Assembly (NCBI RefSeq): GCF_014205155.1
Contig: NZ_JACHMX010000001.1
Location: 2,604,001 to 2,668,000, forward strand
DNA from: Amycolatopsis umgeniensis
Lineage (GTDB): Bacteria; Actinomycetota; Actinomycetes; Mycobacteriales; Pseudonocardiaceae
Reading direction: 5' to 3'
DNA: 64,000 nt
The notes beneath the pieces are model-generated. The model was not told where the DNA came from, did not search any database, and saw nothing but the letters and a program-made list of their open reading frames with translations. A program made the position numbers and the translations under genes. This document shows positions 7,967 through 17,107 of this stretch, in pieces. Within the stretch, counting starts at the first letter, position 1. The number at the start of each line of letters is the position of its first letter.

Positions 7967-8941
7967 ATGAAGGTCTTGGTAGTAGGCGGAACCGGCTTCA
8001 TCGGACATCACATCGTACGTGAACTACTGGCACACGGGCACGACGTCACGGTGCTGGTCCGCACGCCACCCACGAACCTCCCCGCCACGGTGACAGTCCA
8101 ACTCGGCGACCTCACCGATCTGTCCGAAGAGCGACTCGACTCCATCGTCGCCGGCCAGAGGGGCATCATCGTCGCATCGGCCGCCGCCGTCGCCGCACCA
8201 CGCAGCGCCGACATCGCCGCGTTCTTCCATGACACCAACGTCGCACCCGTCGCCAGATTGCTGGCCACCGGAAGCCACGCGCAGTGCGACCGCGCTGTCA
8301 TCCTCGGCAGTTTCTACGCCACCCTGCAACGCGAACAGCCAGCACTCCGCCTGGCCGAACACAGCCCGTACATCGCCAGCAGAATTGAACAAGCCGAGCA
8401 CGCACGCGCCGCGGTCAACGCGGAAACCTCCGTGGCCGTCCTCGAACTCCCCTACGTCGCAGGCACAACCCCGGGTCGGCAATCACCCCTCGAACCCATG
8501 CTGCAGAGCATGTCTGTCGGCAACGCGGATATTCTCGCCTACCCAGGTACCACCGCCGTCGTCACCGTCACTCAAGTCGCGCAAGCCGCCGTCGCCGCGC
8601 TGGACCGTCGCGCCGACGGCAACTATCCGGTCGTCACCGCAAACCTACCTTGGACCGACCTCTTCACCCGTCTCGCAGTCGCAGCCGGCCGCTCTCCAAA
8701 ACGCATCTGGAAGCTCCCCGCAAGCCTCATCAAACTTATGCTCCGCAGGGAAGGCATACGCCAACGCCGCCAAGGATTCACTCTCGGTTTTCACCCGACG
8801 CAATGGAGCAACCTGCACGCCACCGCCATGATCCTCGACCCGGACATCGCCCGCACCGAACTCGGCGTCGAGCCAGACGACCTCGGCAAAGCCCTGCAAG
8901 ACACCGCACCCACAGCACGAGCAGCCACGGAGCTGTCCTGA
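7967..8941 (+). CDS. NAD(P)-dependent epimerase/dehydratase (extended SDR-like)
   Basis: 324 residues with an N-terminal dinucleotide motif, KVLVVGGTGFIGHHIV (GxxGxxG at 8-14), and a good ribosome site (GAGAGGAAA). The SDR fold continues through VQLGDLTDL and VILGSFYATL. The catalytic YxxxK is not in its usual form: SPYIASRIEQAE has R in place of K. Atypical SDRs of this kind often bind NAD(P) without classical epimerase chemistry. It is the last cargo gene before att copy 3. Its C-terminal 55 or so residues recur as a frameshifted fragment at 25425-25603, beyond the last att copy. Confidence 0.85.
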   Translation: MKVLVVGGTGFIGHHIVRELLAHGHDVTVLVRTPPTNLPATVTVQLGDLTDLSEERLDSIVAGQRGIIVASAAAVAAPRSADIAAFFHDTNVAPVARLLATGSHAQCDRAVILGSFYATLQREQPALRLAEHSPYIASRIEQAEHARAAVNAETSVAVLELPYVAGTTPGRQSPLEPMLQSMSVGNADILAYPGTTAVVTVTQVAQAAVAALDRRADGNYPVVTANLPWTDLFTRLAVAAGRSPKRIWKLPASLIKLMLRREGIRQRRQGFTLGFHPTQWSNLHATAMILDPDIARTELGVEPDDLGKALQDTAPTARAATELS

Positions 8942-9159
8942 CCAACACCTGGTTCAGGCCCGGCATGACTTATGGTCCTCCTGCCAAATCCATGAGCCCG
9001 GACGGGGCGGTTCGGCCTGGGTGTGTGGCATCGATGCCGCTGACGGAAGACCCGACCACCACACGGTCGGTCTCGCCCGCACTCGTCGGCTCGATATCAG
9101 CCGAAAGTTCCGGGACGACCATCCGGAGGCTGAGGGCCTCAACCAGTAACCGGACTACG

Positions 9160-9348
9160 CGACACGATCCAGCACGTGCGAGCCCGAGAGGTCTAAAACA
9201 GTCCGACACCAGGCGACACACCCCGACACAGCGGCTGCCCCGCGACCAGGCGAAAGGGTCTTGTCCGACATCACGCGACACCATCCGACACGCCCAGGTG
9301 CCGACTCTTAACCAGCGGGTTCGGGGTTCGAGTCCCTGATGGCGCACA
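9160..9348 (+). repeat. att copy 3 with upstream arm
   Basis: The 44-bp tRNA core at 9305-9348 is identical to copies 1 and 2, with the same CCGACA-rich arm upstream (about 145 bp). It marks the junction of segments 2 and 3. Downstream only the left arm of the terminator hairpin survives (TCAAAGCCCACCAACGA), and unrelated sequence follows from about 9379. This suggests a deletion that also removed the integrase of segment 3. The 220 bp between the epimerase and this arm hold nothing I can identify. Confidence 0.8.
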
Positions 9349-9378
9349 GTAATAAATCAAAGCCCACCAACGATTTCG

Positions 9379-9690
9379 GCTCGCGCCGGCCTGGCGCGGC
9401 CTCGGCGGAGTCGGGCGACTGCTCACCGCGCGCTTGCTCCGCTGGCTCTGTGCTGACCCGCGGCTTGTCGCCGTACTACCGTTCCCCATCGACCTTGACC
9501 GCGCCCTGCTCAAAGACGACTCGACCTTCGAACCAGCACTTGAAAGGGTGCGCCGCACCTGGGAAGCACTCGGATTCCAACCCGCCACCGATCAGCTGTG
9601 GATCATGGATCCCGCCGCCGGAACGCACCACGGTGCCGTCGCGCAGCTCGAGAAAGCCCTGGGGATCCAGCGATCGCGGTTGCGCTTGAT
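9379..9690 (+). pseudogene. C-terminal fragment of an unidentified actinobacterial protein
   Basis: The frame that later becomes the MFS gene first encodes GLGGVGRLLTARLLRWLCAD, then VAVLPFPIDLDRALL, RVRRTWEALGF and DQLWIMDPAAGTHH. This resembles the C-terminal part of GNAT-like hypothetical proteins common in actinobacteria, though I cannot name the family securely. It has no plausible start and begins at the broken hairpin after att copy 3. It is probably a truncated gene fused by deletion to the island boundary. Confidence 0.35.
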
Positions 9691-9721
9691 CCACACGACG
9701 TCTCATCCCGAGCGGCGTCGT

Positions 9722-9747
9722 GGAACTTTCCGTGCCGTCGATGCGAC
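9722..9747 (+). promoter_or_regulatory. ECF-type promoter GGAAC-N17-CGAC (MFS/GH88 operon)
   Basis: GGAAC at 9722-9726 and CGAC at 9744-9747 are separated by exactly 17 bp, 22 bp upstream of the MFS start. The same arrangement recurs at six other starts between here and 23700. Confidence 0.65.
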
Positions 9748-9769
9748 TGTTGGGCGTGACGATGTGGAG

Positions 9770-10957
9770 ATGTCCGTGACGAGCACCGAACCGAACACCC
9801 GATCGGCCCTGCCGTTGACGTCGTTGCTGACCGCGGCGATGACCTGGTCGATGTTGCCACTGTTCTTGCTCGGTGCGCTGGGCCCCGCGCTGGTGGCGGA
9901 GTTCGGGATCGCCACACCGTTGCTGGGTGTGCTGGTGTCGGTCGGCTTCGCCGTGGCCGCCGCCCTGTCGCTGTTCGCGGGACCGGTGGTCGCAGCGCTC
10001 GGTCCCCGGCGGTGCCTGATCGCGCTCTTCCTGTTCTCTGGTGTGGTGTTGGCCGGGTTCGCCAGTGCGCCCGTCTACGGGCTGCTGGTGGTCGCGGTGG
10101 CCGCGTCCGGCGTGCCCCAGGCGCTGGCGAATCCGACGACGAATCAGCTGATCTCGACGCGGGTTCCCGCGAAACAACGTGGCGGGGTGACGGGCTGGAA
10201 ACAGTCCGGTGTCCAGCTGGGGGCGTTCTTCGCCGGGCTGCCGCTGGCCGCGATCGCCGCGGCTTCGGATTGGCGGGTCGCGGTGGGGATCGCGGCCGGG
10301 ATCGCGGTGATGGCCGGCCTGCTGACGCTGACCTTGCAGCCGGACGCCGAGCCGGTGCGAGCCGTCCGGTGGACCGTGGTCAAACCGACCGGGCAAGCCT
10401 GGTGGTTGTGTGGCTTCTCAGTCCTGCTGGGAGCGGGTATCTCGGCGGTAAACACCTACATCACGTTGTTCGGTACGAAGCAGCTCGCGCTTCCCGCCGG
10501 TGTCGCGAGTGGGCTGGTCGCGGTTCTGGGGGTCGCCGGGATCGCCGGCCGGGTGGGATGGTCACGGGTCGCGGCGAAGTCGGATTCGCCGGGTTCGTTG
10601 CTGGGCCCGCTGACGGCCGGGTCGGCGGTCGCGGCGCTGGGGCTCGTCGCGGCGGCAGTCTGGTGGCCGGGTTGGGCTTGGGTCGCGGCGGCTGGGTTGG
10701 GCGTCTTCGCGGCATCGGCGAACGCGGTGTCGATGGTGACGGTGATCTCGACCTCGCCCGCGGGCTCGGTCGCCCGGGATTCATCGGTGGTGTCGGCGGG
10801 ATTCTTCGCGGGATTCGCGATCGGGCCGCCGGTCGCCGGGGCAGTGGTGGCCGTGGCTGGAGGGCGTTATCAGGCCGGCTGGCTGCTCGTGGCCGCCGAG
10901 TTCCTGGCCGCCGCCGGGGTCGCGTGGTGGTGGCGTAGCCGGGATCCACGTTCATGA
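9770..10957 (+). CDS. MFS transporter
   Basis: 395 residues from ATG 9770, chosen because it follows a GTGGAG ribosome site and the promoter at 9722-9747. About 12 hydrophobic helices are visible, and the loop GPRRC with TRVPAKQRGGVTGWKQSG is typical of major facilitator proteins. It sits in the cytoplasmic membrane. It overlaps the GH88-like gene by 4 bases (ATGA), so the two are translationally coupled. Within this island it could export or import a metal-binding small molecule, but its substrate is not evident from sequence. Confidence 0.9.
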   Translation: MSVTSTEPNTRSALPLTSLLTAAMTWSMLPLFLLGALGPALVAEFGIATPLLGVLVSVGFAVAAALSLFAGPVVAALGPRRCLIALFLFSGVVLAGFASAPVYGLLVVAVAASGVPQALANPTTNQLISTRVPAKQRGGVTGWKQSGVQLGAFFAGLPLAAIAAASDWRVAVGIAAGIAVMAGLLTLTLQPDAEPVRAVRWTVVKPTGQAWWLCGFSVLLGAGISAVNTYITLFGTKQLALPAGVASGLVAVLGVAGIAGRVGWSRVAAKSDSPGSLLGPLTAGSAVAALGLVAAAVWWPGWAWVAAAGLGVFAASANAVSMVTVISTSPAGSVARDSSVVSAGFFAGFAIGPPVAGAVVAVAGGRYQAGWLLVAAEFLAAAGVAWWWRSRDPRS

Positions 10958-11940
10958 CGTGGATCGACGAGAAGCTCGATCGTCTTCTTGACCGGGTGAC
11001 GGCGACGGAAACCGAAGTGGGTGAACGGTTTCCCTTGTCGGCCGATCCGGCGACCGGCTTGTGGAAGACGACCCGGCGCGGTTCCTGGACGGCCGGGTTC
11101 TGGGTCGGCCAGCTCTGGTTGCGCGCACGGCTGACCGGTCTCGACGAGCACCGCGTGACAGCCGGCCGGTGGACAGCGCGGCTGGCCGAATGGACCGATG
11201 CCGACACCGTCACCCGCGGCTTGATCTTCTGGTACGGCGCCGCGGCAGCGAAACGGCTCGGCGTGGATTCCGCCCACGCCGGTCTCGCCCGGAGAGCGGC
11301 ACTCGCCCTGGCGTCGACCTTCGATGAGGCGTCCGCGGTGCTCCCTTGGGGTACGGCCTTCGGTGATGTGGCTTCACCTCCGCTCGCCCGCACGGACGGG
11401 GCCGCCGGTGCGGTGCCGTTGCTGTCCTGGGTTGGGGAGAAAGCCGTTGCGGCATCGCATCTTCGGACACATGTGTCGCTCGCGGAGCAGATCGGCGGGA
11501 ACGCCTGGACTTACGTCTCCGGGAAATGGGGGCCTTCGGCTGAGCCTCCACCAGGCTGGACGCGAGGCGATGCCTGGCTGCTGCTGAGCCTCGCCGACGG
11601 CAGCCGGTGGCTGGACCCTGCGCTGGCCGAACCCGCCAGACAGCGGCTAGCTCACTTACCGCGGAATTTTCCAGCGGTACGCGGAATCCAGGGCAGTCCG
11701 CCGGATTCGTCCGCGGCGGTGATCACCGCGGTGGCCATGGCGAAGCTGGGCTTGCTCGATGAGGCCGCGGACCTGGTGAAGGTCCAGGTCCGCGACCACG
11801 TCCAGGACGATCGTCTCTGGGACGGCTGCCACGATCTGAGTCGCGGTGTCGCAACCGCGCATCAGCTGGTGTGGGGCGACTTCTTCTTGCTCCTGGCGCT
11901 GGCCATCCTGGCAGGCCGGGTGCCTGCGGACGCGCTCTGA
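10954..11940 (+). CDS. GH88/GH105-like (unsaturated glucuronyl hydrolase-type) protein
   Basis: 328 residues with an (alpha/alpha)6-barrel style: SWTAGFWVGQLWL near the N-terminus, PPGWTRGDAWLLLSLADG in the middle, DSSAAVITAVAMAKLG, then VWGDFFLLLAL at the end. These motifs match unsaturated glucuronyl hydrolases, which hydrate and cleave unsaturated uronic residues. There is no signal peptide, so it is cytosolic. It is coupled to the MFS gene, so imported or modified sugar-like ligands are conceivable. Its stop abuts the stop of the convergent metal-binding lipoprotein gene. Confidence 0.75.
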   Translation: MTWIDEKLDRLLDRVTATETEVGERFPLSADPATGLWKTTRRGSWTAGFWVGQLWLRARLTGLDEHRVTAGRWTARLAEWTDADTVTRGLIFWYGAAAAKRLGVDSAHAGLARRAALALASTFDEASAVLPWGTAFGDVASPPLARTDGAAGAVPLLSWVGEKAVAASHLRTHVSLAEQIGGNAWTYVSGKWGPSAEPPPGWTRGDAWLLLSLADGSRWLDPALAEPARQRLAHLPRNFPAVRGIQGSPPDSSAAVITAVAMAKLGLLDEAADLVKVQVRDHVQDDRLWDGCHDLSRGVATAHQLVWGDFFLLLALAILAGRVPADAL

Positions 11941-12744
11941 TCAGGCCGCAGCGAACGCGTCGGTCAGCAGTTTGGCATTGTTCCGGTACACCGGCAGCAG
12001 ATCGAGGTCTTCGCCCGGGAAGTTGACGACGTTGATCTGTTTGGCCGGTGTTCCCGGCAGGACGGTGCCCGTGGTCATGGCTTCGTTGTCGAAGACGTAT
12101 TGCGGGTTCTTCGCCGACAGCTCCGCCAGCTTGCTCGCCGTGACGGGCTCCGGGCCGAAGGTGGCGAGAACGTTCGCGCCGGAGAGCTGGGCGGCGAACT
12201 TCACGAAGGCCTGTTCGATCACCTGTGGCTGTTTGCCGCCAGGCCAAGCCTTCTTGACATCCGCGGTGAGGCGGTCGTATTCCTGCTGGAAACCGGTGAT
12301 CCATTTCTCGGCAGCGGCCTGGGTGCCGAACATCCCGGCAAGACGGCGGACCTCCTTCTCGACGTTGTCCTTGGCGTTGTCGAGGTTCAGTTCCACCGGT
12401 TTCGCCGTGGATCCGGCGGCTTCCTTGAGTTTGCCCGCGAACCCTTCGAACGGCGCATACAGCAGATACTGCGCGCTCGCGACCGCCGCCAGATCGGACG
12501 GTTTCGGATCGTAGTCGGGCGCGTGCTTGATCGACGGCGGCACGATCACCGTGACCTTGCCCGCACCGGCGGCCTTGGCGAACGCTCCTTCCCAGCTGGT
12601 CGCGGCGACCACGGTGGGCCCTTCCCCCACGGCGGGTGCGCTGCTGGGCGAGGAGCCGGACTCCCCGCTCGAACCGCAGGCGGTGAGCAGAACCGCGCCG
12701 AAGGTCAGTGCGCCTGCACGGAAGAAGTGTCTGCCGAATGCCAT
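11941..12744 (-). CDS. Metal ABC transporter substrate-binding lipoprotein (ZnuA/MntA-like)
   Basis: 267 residues with a signal peptide and lipobox (GAVLLTACGSS). Family landmarks are VVAATSWEGAFAKAAG at the start, the metal-ligand loop PPSIKHAPDYDPKPSDLAAV, and a C-terminal INVVNFPGEDLDLL. The canonical receptor has several His ligands; here H in IKHAPDY is kept, while the long His-rich loop of ZnuA is absent. The metal could therefore be Zn, Mn or another ion. It is third in the ATPase-permease-receptor operon read leftwards, and its start overlaps the permease 3' end by 40 bp. Confidence 0.85.
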   Translation of the reverse strand: MAFGRHFFRAGALTFGAVLLTACGSSGESGSSPSSAPAVGEGPTVVAATSWEGAFAKAAGAGKVTVIVPPSIKHAPDYDPKPSDLAAVASAQYLLYAPFEGFAGKLKEAAGSTAKPVELNLDNAKDNVEKEVRRLAGMFGTQAAAEKWITGFQQEYDRLTADVKKAWPGGKQPQVIEQAFVKFAAQLSGANVLATFGPEPVTASKLAELSAKNPQYVFDNEAMTTGTVLPGTPAKQINVVNFPGEDLDLLPVYRNNAKLLTDAFAAA

Positions 12745-13559
12745 TGACGTTTTCTCCAATCGGGAACCAGATACGACACGAGGGTGACCGCGCCGGCCAG
12801 CAGTACCAGGACCGGGCCGGGCGGAAGATCGAGGACGAGCGACAGCAGGAACCCCGCGACGTTGACCACCAGGCCGATCACGACGGCGGCGATCACCATG
12901 CCGTGCAACGAGTTCGCGACCCGGCGCGCGGCGAGTGCCGGGAGCAGGGTGAGCGCGTCGACCAGCAGCGCGCCGGTCAGCCGGATGGCACCCGCGACCG
13001 AAACGGCGACCAGCAGCAGGAGCACGAAGGTGAGCCGGTCGACCCGGACACCCGAGCAGGCCGCGAGTTCCCTGTCGTGCAGCAGAAGCGCGAGCTGACG
13101 TCGCCGCGCGAAGAACAGCGCAGGGATGATGACCGCCAGTACACCGAGCAGCACCACGTCCCAGGTGCGGGTGGCGAGGATCGACCCCCAGAGCAGCTCG
13201 AACGCGCCGTTGGCGTTCACGCCGGATACGGACAGCACCAGCAGGGCCGCGGCGATCGCGAGACTCATCAGCAGTCCCATCGCGCCGGACAGCCCGGACG
13301 GTGTTCGCGCCAGCGGGGTGAGGGCGCCGCCGGAGAGGCCGCAGGCGATCAGCGCGCACAGCAACGGATCCAGGCCGACGAGCATGCCGATGGCGATCCC
13401 GAACAACGCCACGTGCATCATCGCGAACCGCACCGGCATGATGTCCAGCCCGATGATGACGACCCCGATGATCGGCAGTCCGATCGCGCCGAGGACGAGC
13501 CCGAACAGTCCACGTTGGACCGGTGCCAGCTGGAGCAGGTCACCGAGCGAAGCGTTCAC
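12705..13559 (-). CDS. Metal ABC transporter permease (ABC-3 family, ZnuB/MntB-like)
   Basis: 284 residues from GTG 13557-13559, which overlaps the ATPase stop in GTGA. There are about eight hydrophobic helices, including PVRFAMMHVALFGIAIGMLV and the later GALLVDALTLLPALAAR, the usual ABC-3 permease signatures. It forms the membrane channel for the lipoprotein receptor at 11941-12744. The C-terminal tail (RKRQWHSADTSSVQAH) is read through the 5' end of the receptor gene. Confidence 0.9.
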   Translation of the reverse strand: MNASLGDLLQLAPVQRGLFGLVLGAIGLPIIGVVIIGLDIMPVRFAMMHVALFGIAIGMLVGLDPLLCALIACGLSGGALTPLARTPSGLSGAMGLLMSLAIAAALLVLSVSGVNANGAFELLWGSILATRTWDVVLLGVLAVIIPALFFARRRQLALLLHDRELAACSGVRVDRLTFVLLLLVAVSVAGAIRLTGALLVDALTLLPALAARRVANSLHGMVIAAVVIGLVVNVAGFLLSLVLDLPPGPVLVLLAGAVTLVSYLVPDWRKRQWHSADTSSVQAH

Positions 13560-14209
13560 TGGACGACCTCGGCGGTGATCTCCCGAAGGCGGCCGTCGGC
13601 CATCTCGAGCACGCGGTCGCATCGGGCGGCCAGCGCGCGGTCATGGGTCACCACGAGCAGCGTCACCGGCAGGGACGCCAGAAGGCGCGCGGCGTCCTCC
13701 TGCCCGGCGAAGTCGAGGGCGGCCGTCGGCTCGTCGGCCAGCAGCACCCGCGCGCCCGCGGCGACGCAACCGAGCGCGCGAGCGAGATACATGCGTTGCA
13801 GCTGCCCGCCGGAGAGGGTATGCAGTGGACGGCCGGTCAGCGATCCGACACCGAGCTGGTGCGCGGCGTCGAGTGCTTCCGCGGCGGCGCCGCTGCTCGC
13901 GAGAAGTTCTTTGGCGAGCAGGGGGAATCGGCCGGTGGACTGCCGCTGCGGAATCCACGCGGCGACGCGACGCCGCCGATCCCAGTCCGCGGCTGTGCGC
14001 GCCCGGTGGCCGTCGACGTCGATCTCACCGATGACGGCCCGGTGCAGCCCGAGCACGGCGCGCAGCAACGTCGTCTTGCCGGAACCGTTGGTCCCGGTGA
14101 GCGCGACCCGCTGACCCGGTTCGACGAGCAGATCGACGTCGCGCACCACCTGGGTCCGGCCATGGACGCAGGACACGCGCGACAGCGCGATCCGTGCTGC
14201 CTCCGCCAC
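13556..14209 (-). CDS. Metal ABC transporter ATP-binding protein (ZnuC/MntC-like)
   Basis: 217 residues from GTG 14207-14209. Walker A is GTNGSGKTT, the signature is LSGGQLQRM, Walker B is VLLADEPTA, and the switch His is in VVTHDRAL. It is short for the family, as in other actinobacterial Zn/Mn importers. It is first in the operon, with a candidate ECF promoter 46 bp upstream (14255-14280). Confidence 0.92.
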   Translation of the reverse strand: MAEAARIALSRVSCVHGRTQVVRDVDLLVEPGQRVALTGTNGSGKTTLLRAVLGLHRAVIGEIDVDGHRARTAADWDRRRRVAAWIPQRQSTGRFPLLAKELLASSGAAAEALDAAHQLGVGSLTGRPLHTLSGGQLQRMYLARALGCVAAGARVLLADEPTAALDFAGQEDAARLLASLPVTLLVVTHDRALAARCDRVLEMADGRLREITAEVVQ

Positions 14210-14254
14210 GCACTCACTCCTCGTTCACGGGCCCGGTCGTCGTTCGGCGAACTA

Positions 14255-14280
14255 GTCGCGCCGGCGAGCCGGTTGGTTCC
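14255..14280 (-). promoter_or_regulatory. ECF-type promoter GGAAC-N17-CGAC (metal ABC operon)
   Basis: Read on the minus strand, GGAAC (14276-14280) and CGAC (14255-14258) are 17 bp apart, upstream of the ATPase start at 14209. A back-to-back GGAAC at 14283-14287 on the plus strand lacks the CGAC partner. Confidence 0.65.
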
Positions 14281-14304
14281 CGGGAACTTTTGGTGTGCGG
14301 CCCA

Positions 14305-15423
14305 TCACCCTTGGTAAGAGCGGAAGAGCCTGCGCGCGGCCGACTCGATGTGCAGCTCGTCGGCCCCGTCGAGAATGCGCGCCGCCCGTGCTGTTCTCAA
14401 CAGGCGCGGCAGGCCTGTGGCCGCGGTCAGGCCTTCGGCGCCGTACACCTGGATCGCGCCGTCGACGGCGGTCTCCAGTGCTCGCGCGGCGGCCACCTTC
14501 GCCAGGCTGACCTGCACCGCCGCACGCTCTCCCGCGGCGACCAGGCCACCGGCTTCCGCGGTAAGAAGCCGGGCACTGCGAACCTGCAGCTCGGCCTCGA
14601 ACACCAGGCGCTGCACCAGCTGCCGGTCGGCGAGCACTCCACCACCGAGCCGCCGCCCGGTGGCACGCAGGGCGAGCATCTCGGTCGCACGCTGCGCCTG
14701 CCCGACCCAGCGCAAGGCGCGAAGGGTGCGGCCCAGCGCGAGTCTTTCGCCCGCGAGGGCGAGCCCTTGTCCTTCGTCGCCGATCAACTGGGTCTTGGGC
14801 ACGAAGACCCCGGAAAACGTTATCTCGTACTGCCCTCCCGCTCCGAGGACGTCGAGTTCCCGCACGATCTCGAAGCCGCCGGCAGGCACTGCCAGCAGCG
14901 AGTGTTCGTCGCCGGTGCGAACCATCACCAGGACAAGGTCCGCTTTCGCCGCGCCGGTGGTGAACCACTTCCGCCCGGTAACCCGCCACCCGTCGTCGCA
15001 GGGCACGGCGCGTGTCCGCATCGCGTGGGGATCTGATCCGGCGACACCGGGCTCGGTCATCGCGTAGCTCACTGACAATTCGCCGGCGACCAGCGAAGAA
15101 ATCCAGTTGTCGCGGCGATCGGCGTGGGCGTGTGAAGCGAGCATCCGGGCGTTCAACAGCGACGCGGAGCCGAGTACGTCCGGCCCGTGATCGCTGCGTC
15201 CTTCGTGTTCGGCCAGACGAAAGTAGTCGGCCGAAGGGAGGCCGCCGCCACCGTGCTCGACCGGCAAGGGCAAGGCCCACAATCCCGCGCTCCTGGCTTG
15301 CTCGCGTAGCTCGTCGAGCCGCTGTCCATCGCCCTCGTCCAGGGCATCCTCGGCCGGAATCACTGCGGTGTCGATGAATTCCCGCACCCGCCGGGCAAGT
15401 CTGCGCTCGTGCTCTGGCGTCAC
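14305..15423 (-). CDS. Acyl-CoA dehydrogenase family protein
   Basis: 372 residues with the family layout: a helical N-terminus, the FAD/substrate loop SYAMTEPGVAGSDPHAMRTRA, the WFTTGAAKADL strand, and a C-terminal helical domain with QVYGAEGLT and RAARILDGADELH. Such enzymes introduce a double bond next to a CoA thioester using FAD. It is transcribed divergently from the CoA-transferase/ligase pair, with 88 bp between them. I see no GGAAC-N17-CGAC site on its own strand. The shared context suggests it acts on the same acyl group. Confidence 0.9.
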   Translation of the reverse strand: MTPEHERRLARRVREFIDTAVIPAEDALDEGDGQRLDELREQARSAGLWALPLPVEHGGGGLPSADYFRLAEHEGRSDHGPDVLGSASLLNARMLASHAHADRRDNWISSLVAGELSVSYAMTEPGVAGSDPHAMRTRAVPCDDGWRVTGRKWFTTGAAKADLVLVMVRTGDEHSLLAVPAGGFEIVRELDVLGAGGQYEITFSGVFVPKTQLIGDEGQGLALAGERLALGRTLRALRWVGQAQRATEMLALRATGRRLGGGVLADRQLVQRLVFEAELQVRSARLLTAEAGGLVAAGERAAVQVSLAKVAAARALETAVDGAIQVYGAEGLTAATGLPRLLRTARAARILDGADELHIESAARRLFRSYQG

Positions 15424-15440
15424 AGAACCACACTTTCGAG

Positions 15441-15466
15441 GGAACTCGATCCGGAAACCATCCGAC
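15441..15466 (+). promoter_or_regulatory. ECF-type promoter GGAAC-N17-CGAC (CoA-transferase operon)
   Basis: GGAAC at 15441-15445 and CGAC at 15463-15466, 45 bp upstream of the CoA-transferase start at 15512. Spacing is identical to the other sites of the set. Confidence 0.65.
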
Positions 15467-15511
15467 TTTAGTCACGACACGTGGTCGTCATGCGAGGTGG
15501 AGGCTAGCTCA

Positions 15512-17107
15512 ATGGCAGGCAGACAGACGGTGGTCACTCAGGTGGACCAACTGTTAGCGGGAGCGTCGGCCCGGGTGCACGGTACTGGCGCGACCGCCGA
15601 CCTCCTGCGCGGGCACCTGCGGGCGTTGGGAGCCGAGGTGACCACCGGCGCGCAAACGGGCGCGGCCGCCGAAGCGGTCGTGAACATGACCGACGGGACC
15701 CGGCGGGAGATCGGCGTCTCCTGGTCCGGCCCCGTCGACGAGCCCGGCCTCACCGGTGAACTCCCCGTCCAGGCCGTCTGCGGGGTCATGCACGTCAACG
15801 GCCGCCGCCGAGGCGCACCGCAGGCGGTGGCCGTCGACTACTGCTCGACCGCTGCCGGAGTGCTGGCCATGACGGGATTCCTGGCGAGCCTGCACAGCAG
15901 TGAACGCGCTGTCCGCATCGAGACGAGCGTGGCCGAAGCCGCCCTTCTGTCCGTCTCCCAATACCTCGCCGGAGCGGGCGCCGAAGATCCGGAAGCCGTG
16001 GATCTCAGCCCCGGTGGTCCTCCGTTCGTCAGCGCGGACGACGTGAGATTCGAGATCGAGACGCTCCAGCCGGAACCGTGGGGCGATTTCTGGCGGGCGC
16101 TCGCTGTCGATCCCTCGGCGATCCGATCGAGCTGGCGGCCGTTCCAGTTCCGTTACGCCACCGCGACCGCTCCCCTGCCCAGCGGACTGCATGAGGCCAC
16201 CCGTGCTCATTCCTTCGCGGCGATCTCGGACGTCGCCGCGCGGACGGGCATGTACATCTGCCGTCTGCACTCTCCTGGACCGCTCTCCTCGGGAACTCCG
16301 TGGACGTTGCGGGAAACCGGCGGCTCTCCGCGCGAACAACCTCGACCGCAACGGCGGCCGCCCTTGCGCTCACACGTGGTTCTCGAAGCGGGACGGCGCA
16401 TCCAGGCGCCGCTCACAGCGCACCTTCTCCGGCTCCTCGGAGCCGACGTGACCCGGGTCGAACCGCCCGGCGGAGACCCGTTACGGGGCATGCCACCCTG
16501 CACCGGCGGGATCTCCGCACGATGGCTGGCGCTCAACCGCGGCAAGGACTCCATCGAACTCGACATCAAATCCGCCGCCGACCGCGATCGGCTGAAACTG
16601 CTCGCCGCCGACGCTGACGTGTTCCTCCACAACTGGGCACCCGGCAAAGCCGAAGAACTCGGCCTCGCCCCGAAGGACTTCGACGGCGGCCTGGTGCACG
16701 CCTACACCTCCGGATGGGGCGGCTCCACCGAAACGGACCTGCCGCCGGGCACCGACTTCATGGTGCAGGCCCGCACAGGTCTCGCCGAACTCGTCGGCCC
16801 CGCAGGCGAACCATCCGCGCCGTCGCTGATGACCCTGCTGGACGTCCTCGGTGGCCTGCTCGGCGCGGAAACCGTCGTCGCGGCGCTCCTCGCGCGGCGG
16901 CGCCACGACACCGGCATCTCGGCGGAGAGCAGTCTCTTCGGGGCCGCCGAAACCCTTCGGGCGGCACCGGTCTCGCCACGTTTCGAACTCGGCGTCGCGG
17001 TGACCCACGACCTGCCGGCGCTCCTCGAAGACCCTCGTATGACCGCGGTGCTGGAACGCGACGAATACGGCTGTCCGGCCCTGCGCACTCCCTGGAGAAT
17101 CTCATGA
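15512..17107 (+). CDS. CoA transferase, CaiB/BaiF family (class III)
   Basis: 531 residues from ATG 15512, with GGAGG about 10 nt upstream. The C-terminal half carries the class III features: VLEAGRRIQAPLTAHLLRLLGADVTRVEPPGGDP, with the later RGKDSIELD and DVFLHNWAPGKAEELG. The N-terminal half looks like a diverged second copy of the fold (GVMHVNGRRRG). The enzyme moves CoA between carboxylic acids in the cytosol. It overlaps the acyl-CoA ligase gene by 4 bases (ATGA). The acid substrate is unknown. Confidence 0.85.
   Translation: MAGRQTVVTQVDQLLAGASARVHGTGATADLLRGHLRALGAEVTTGAQTGAAAEAVVNMTDGTRREIGVSWSGPVDEPGLTGELPVQAVCGVMHVNGRRRGAPQAVAVDYCSTAAGVLAMTGFLASLHSSERAVRIETSVAEAALLSVSQYLAGAGAEDPEAVDLSPGGPPFVSADDVRFEIETLQPEPWGDFWRALAVDPSAIRSSWRPFQFRYATATAPLPSGLHEATRAHSFAAISDVAARTGMYICRLHSPGPLSSGTPWTLRETGGSPREQPRPQRRPPLRSHVVLEAGRRIQAPLTAHLLRLLGADVTRVEPPGGDPLRGMPPCTGGISARWLALNRGKDSIELDIKSAADRDRLKLLAADADVFLHNWAPGKAEELGLAPKDFDGGLVHAYTSGWGGSTETDLPPGTDFMVQARTGLAELVGPAGEPSAPSLMTLLDVLGGLLGAETVVAALLARRRHDTGISAESSLFGAAETLRAAPVSPRFELGVAVTHDLPALLEDPRMTAVLERDEYGCPALRTPWRIS

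Noticed and set aside
14281..14300. Plus-strand ECF promoter at 14283
   Set aside because: GGAAC is present, but no CGAC lies 16-17 bp downstream and no plus-strand gene follows. Only the minus-strand site at 14255-14280 fits.
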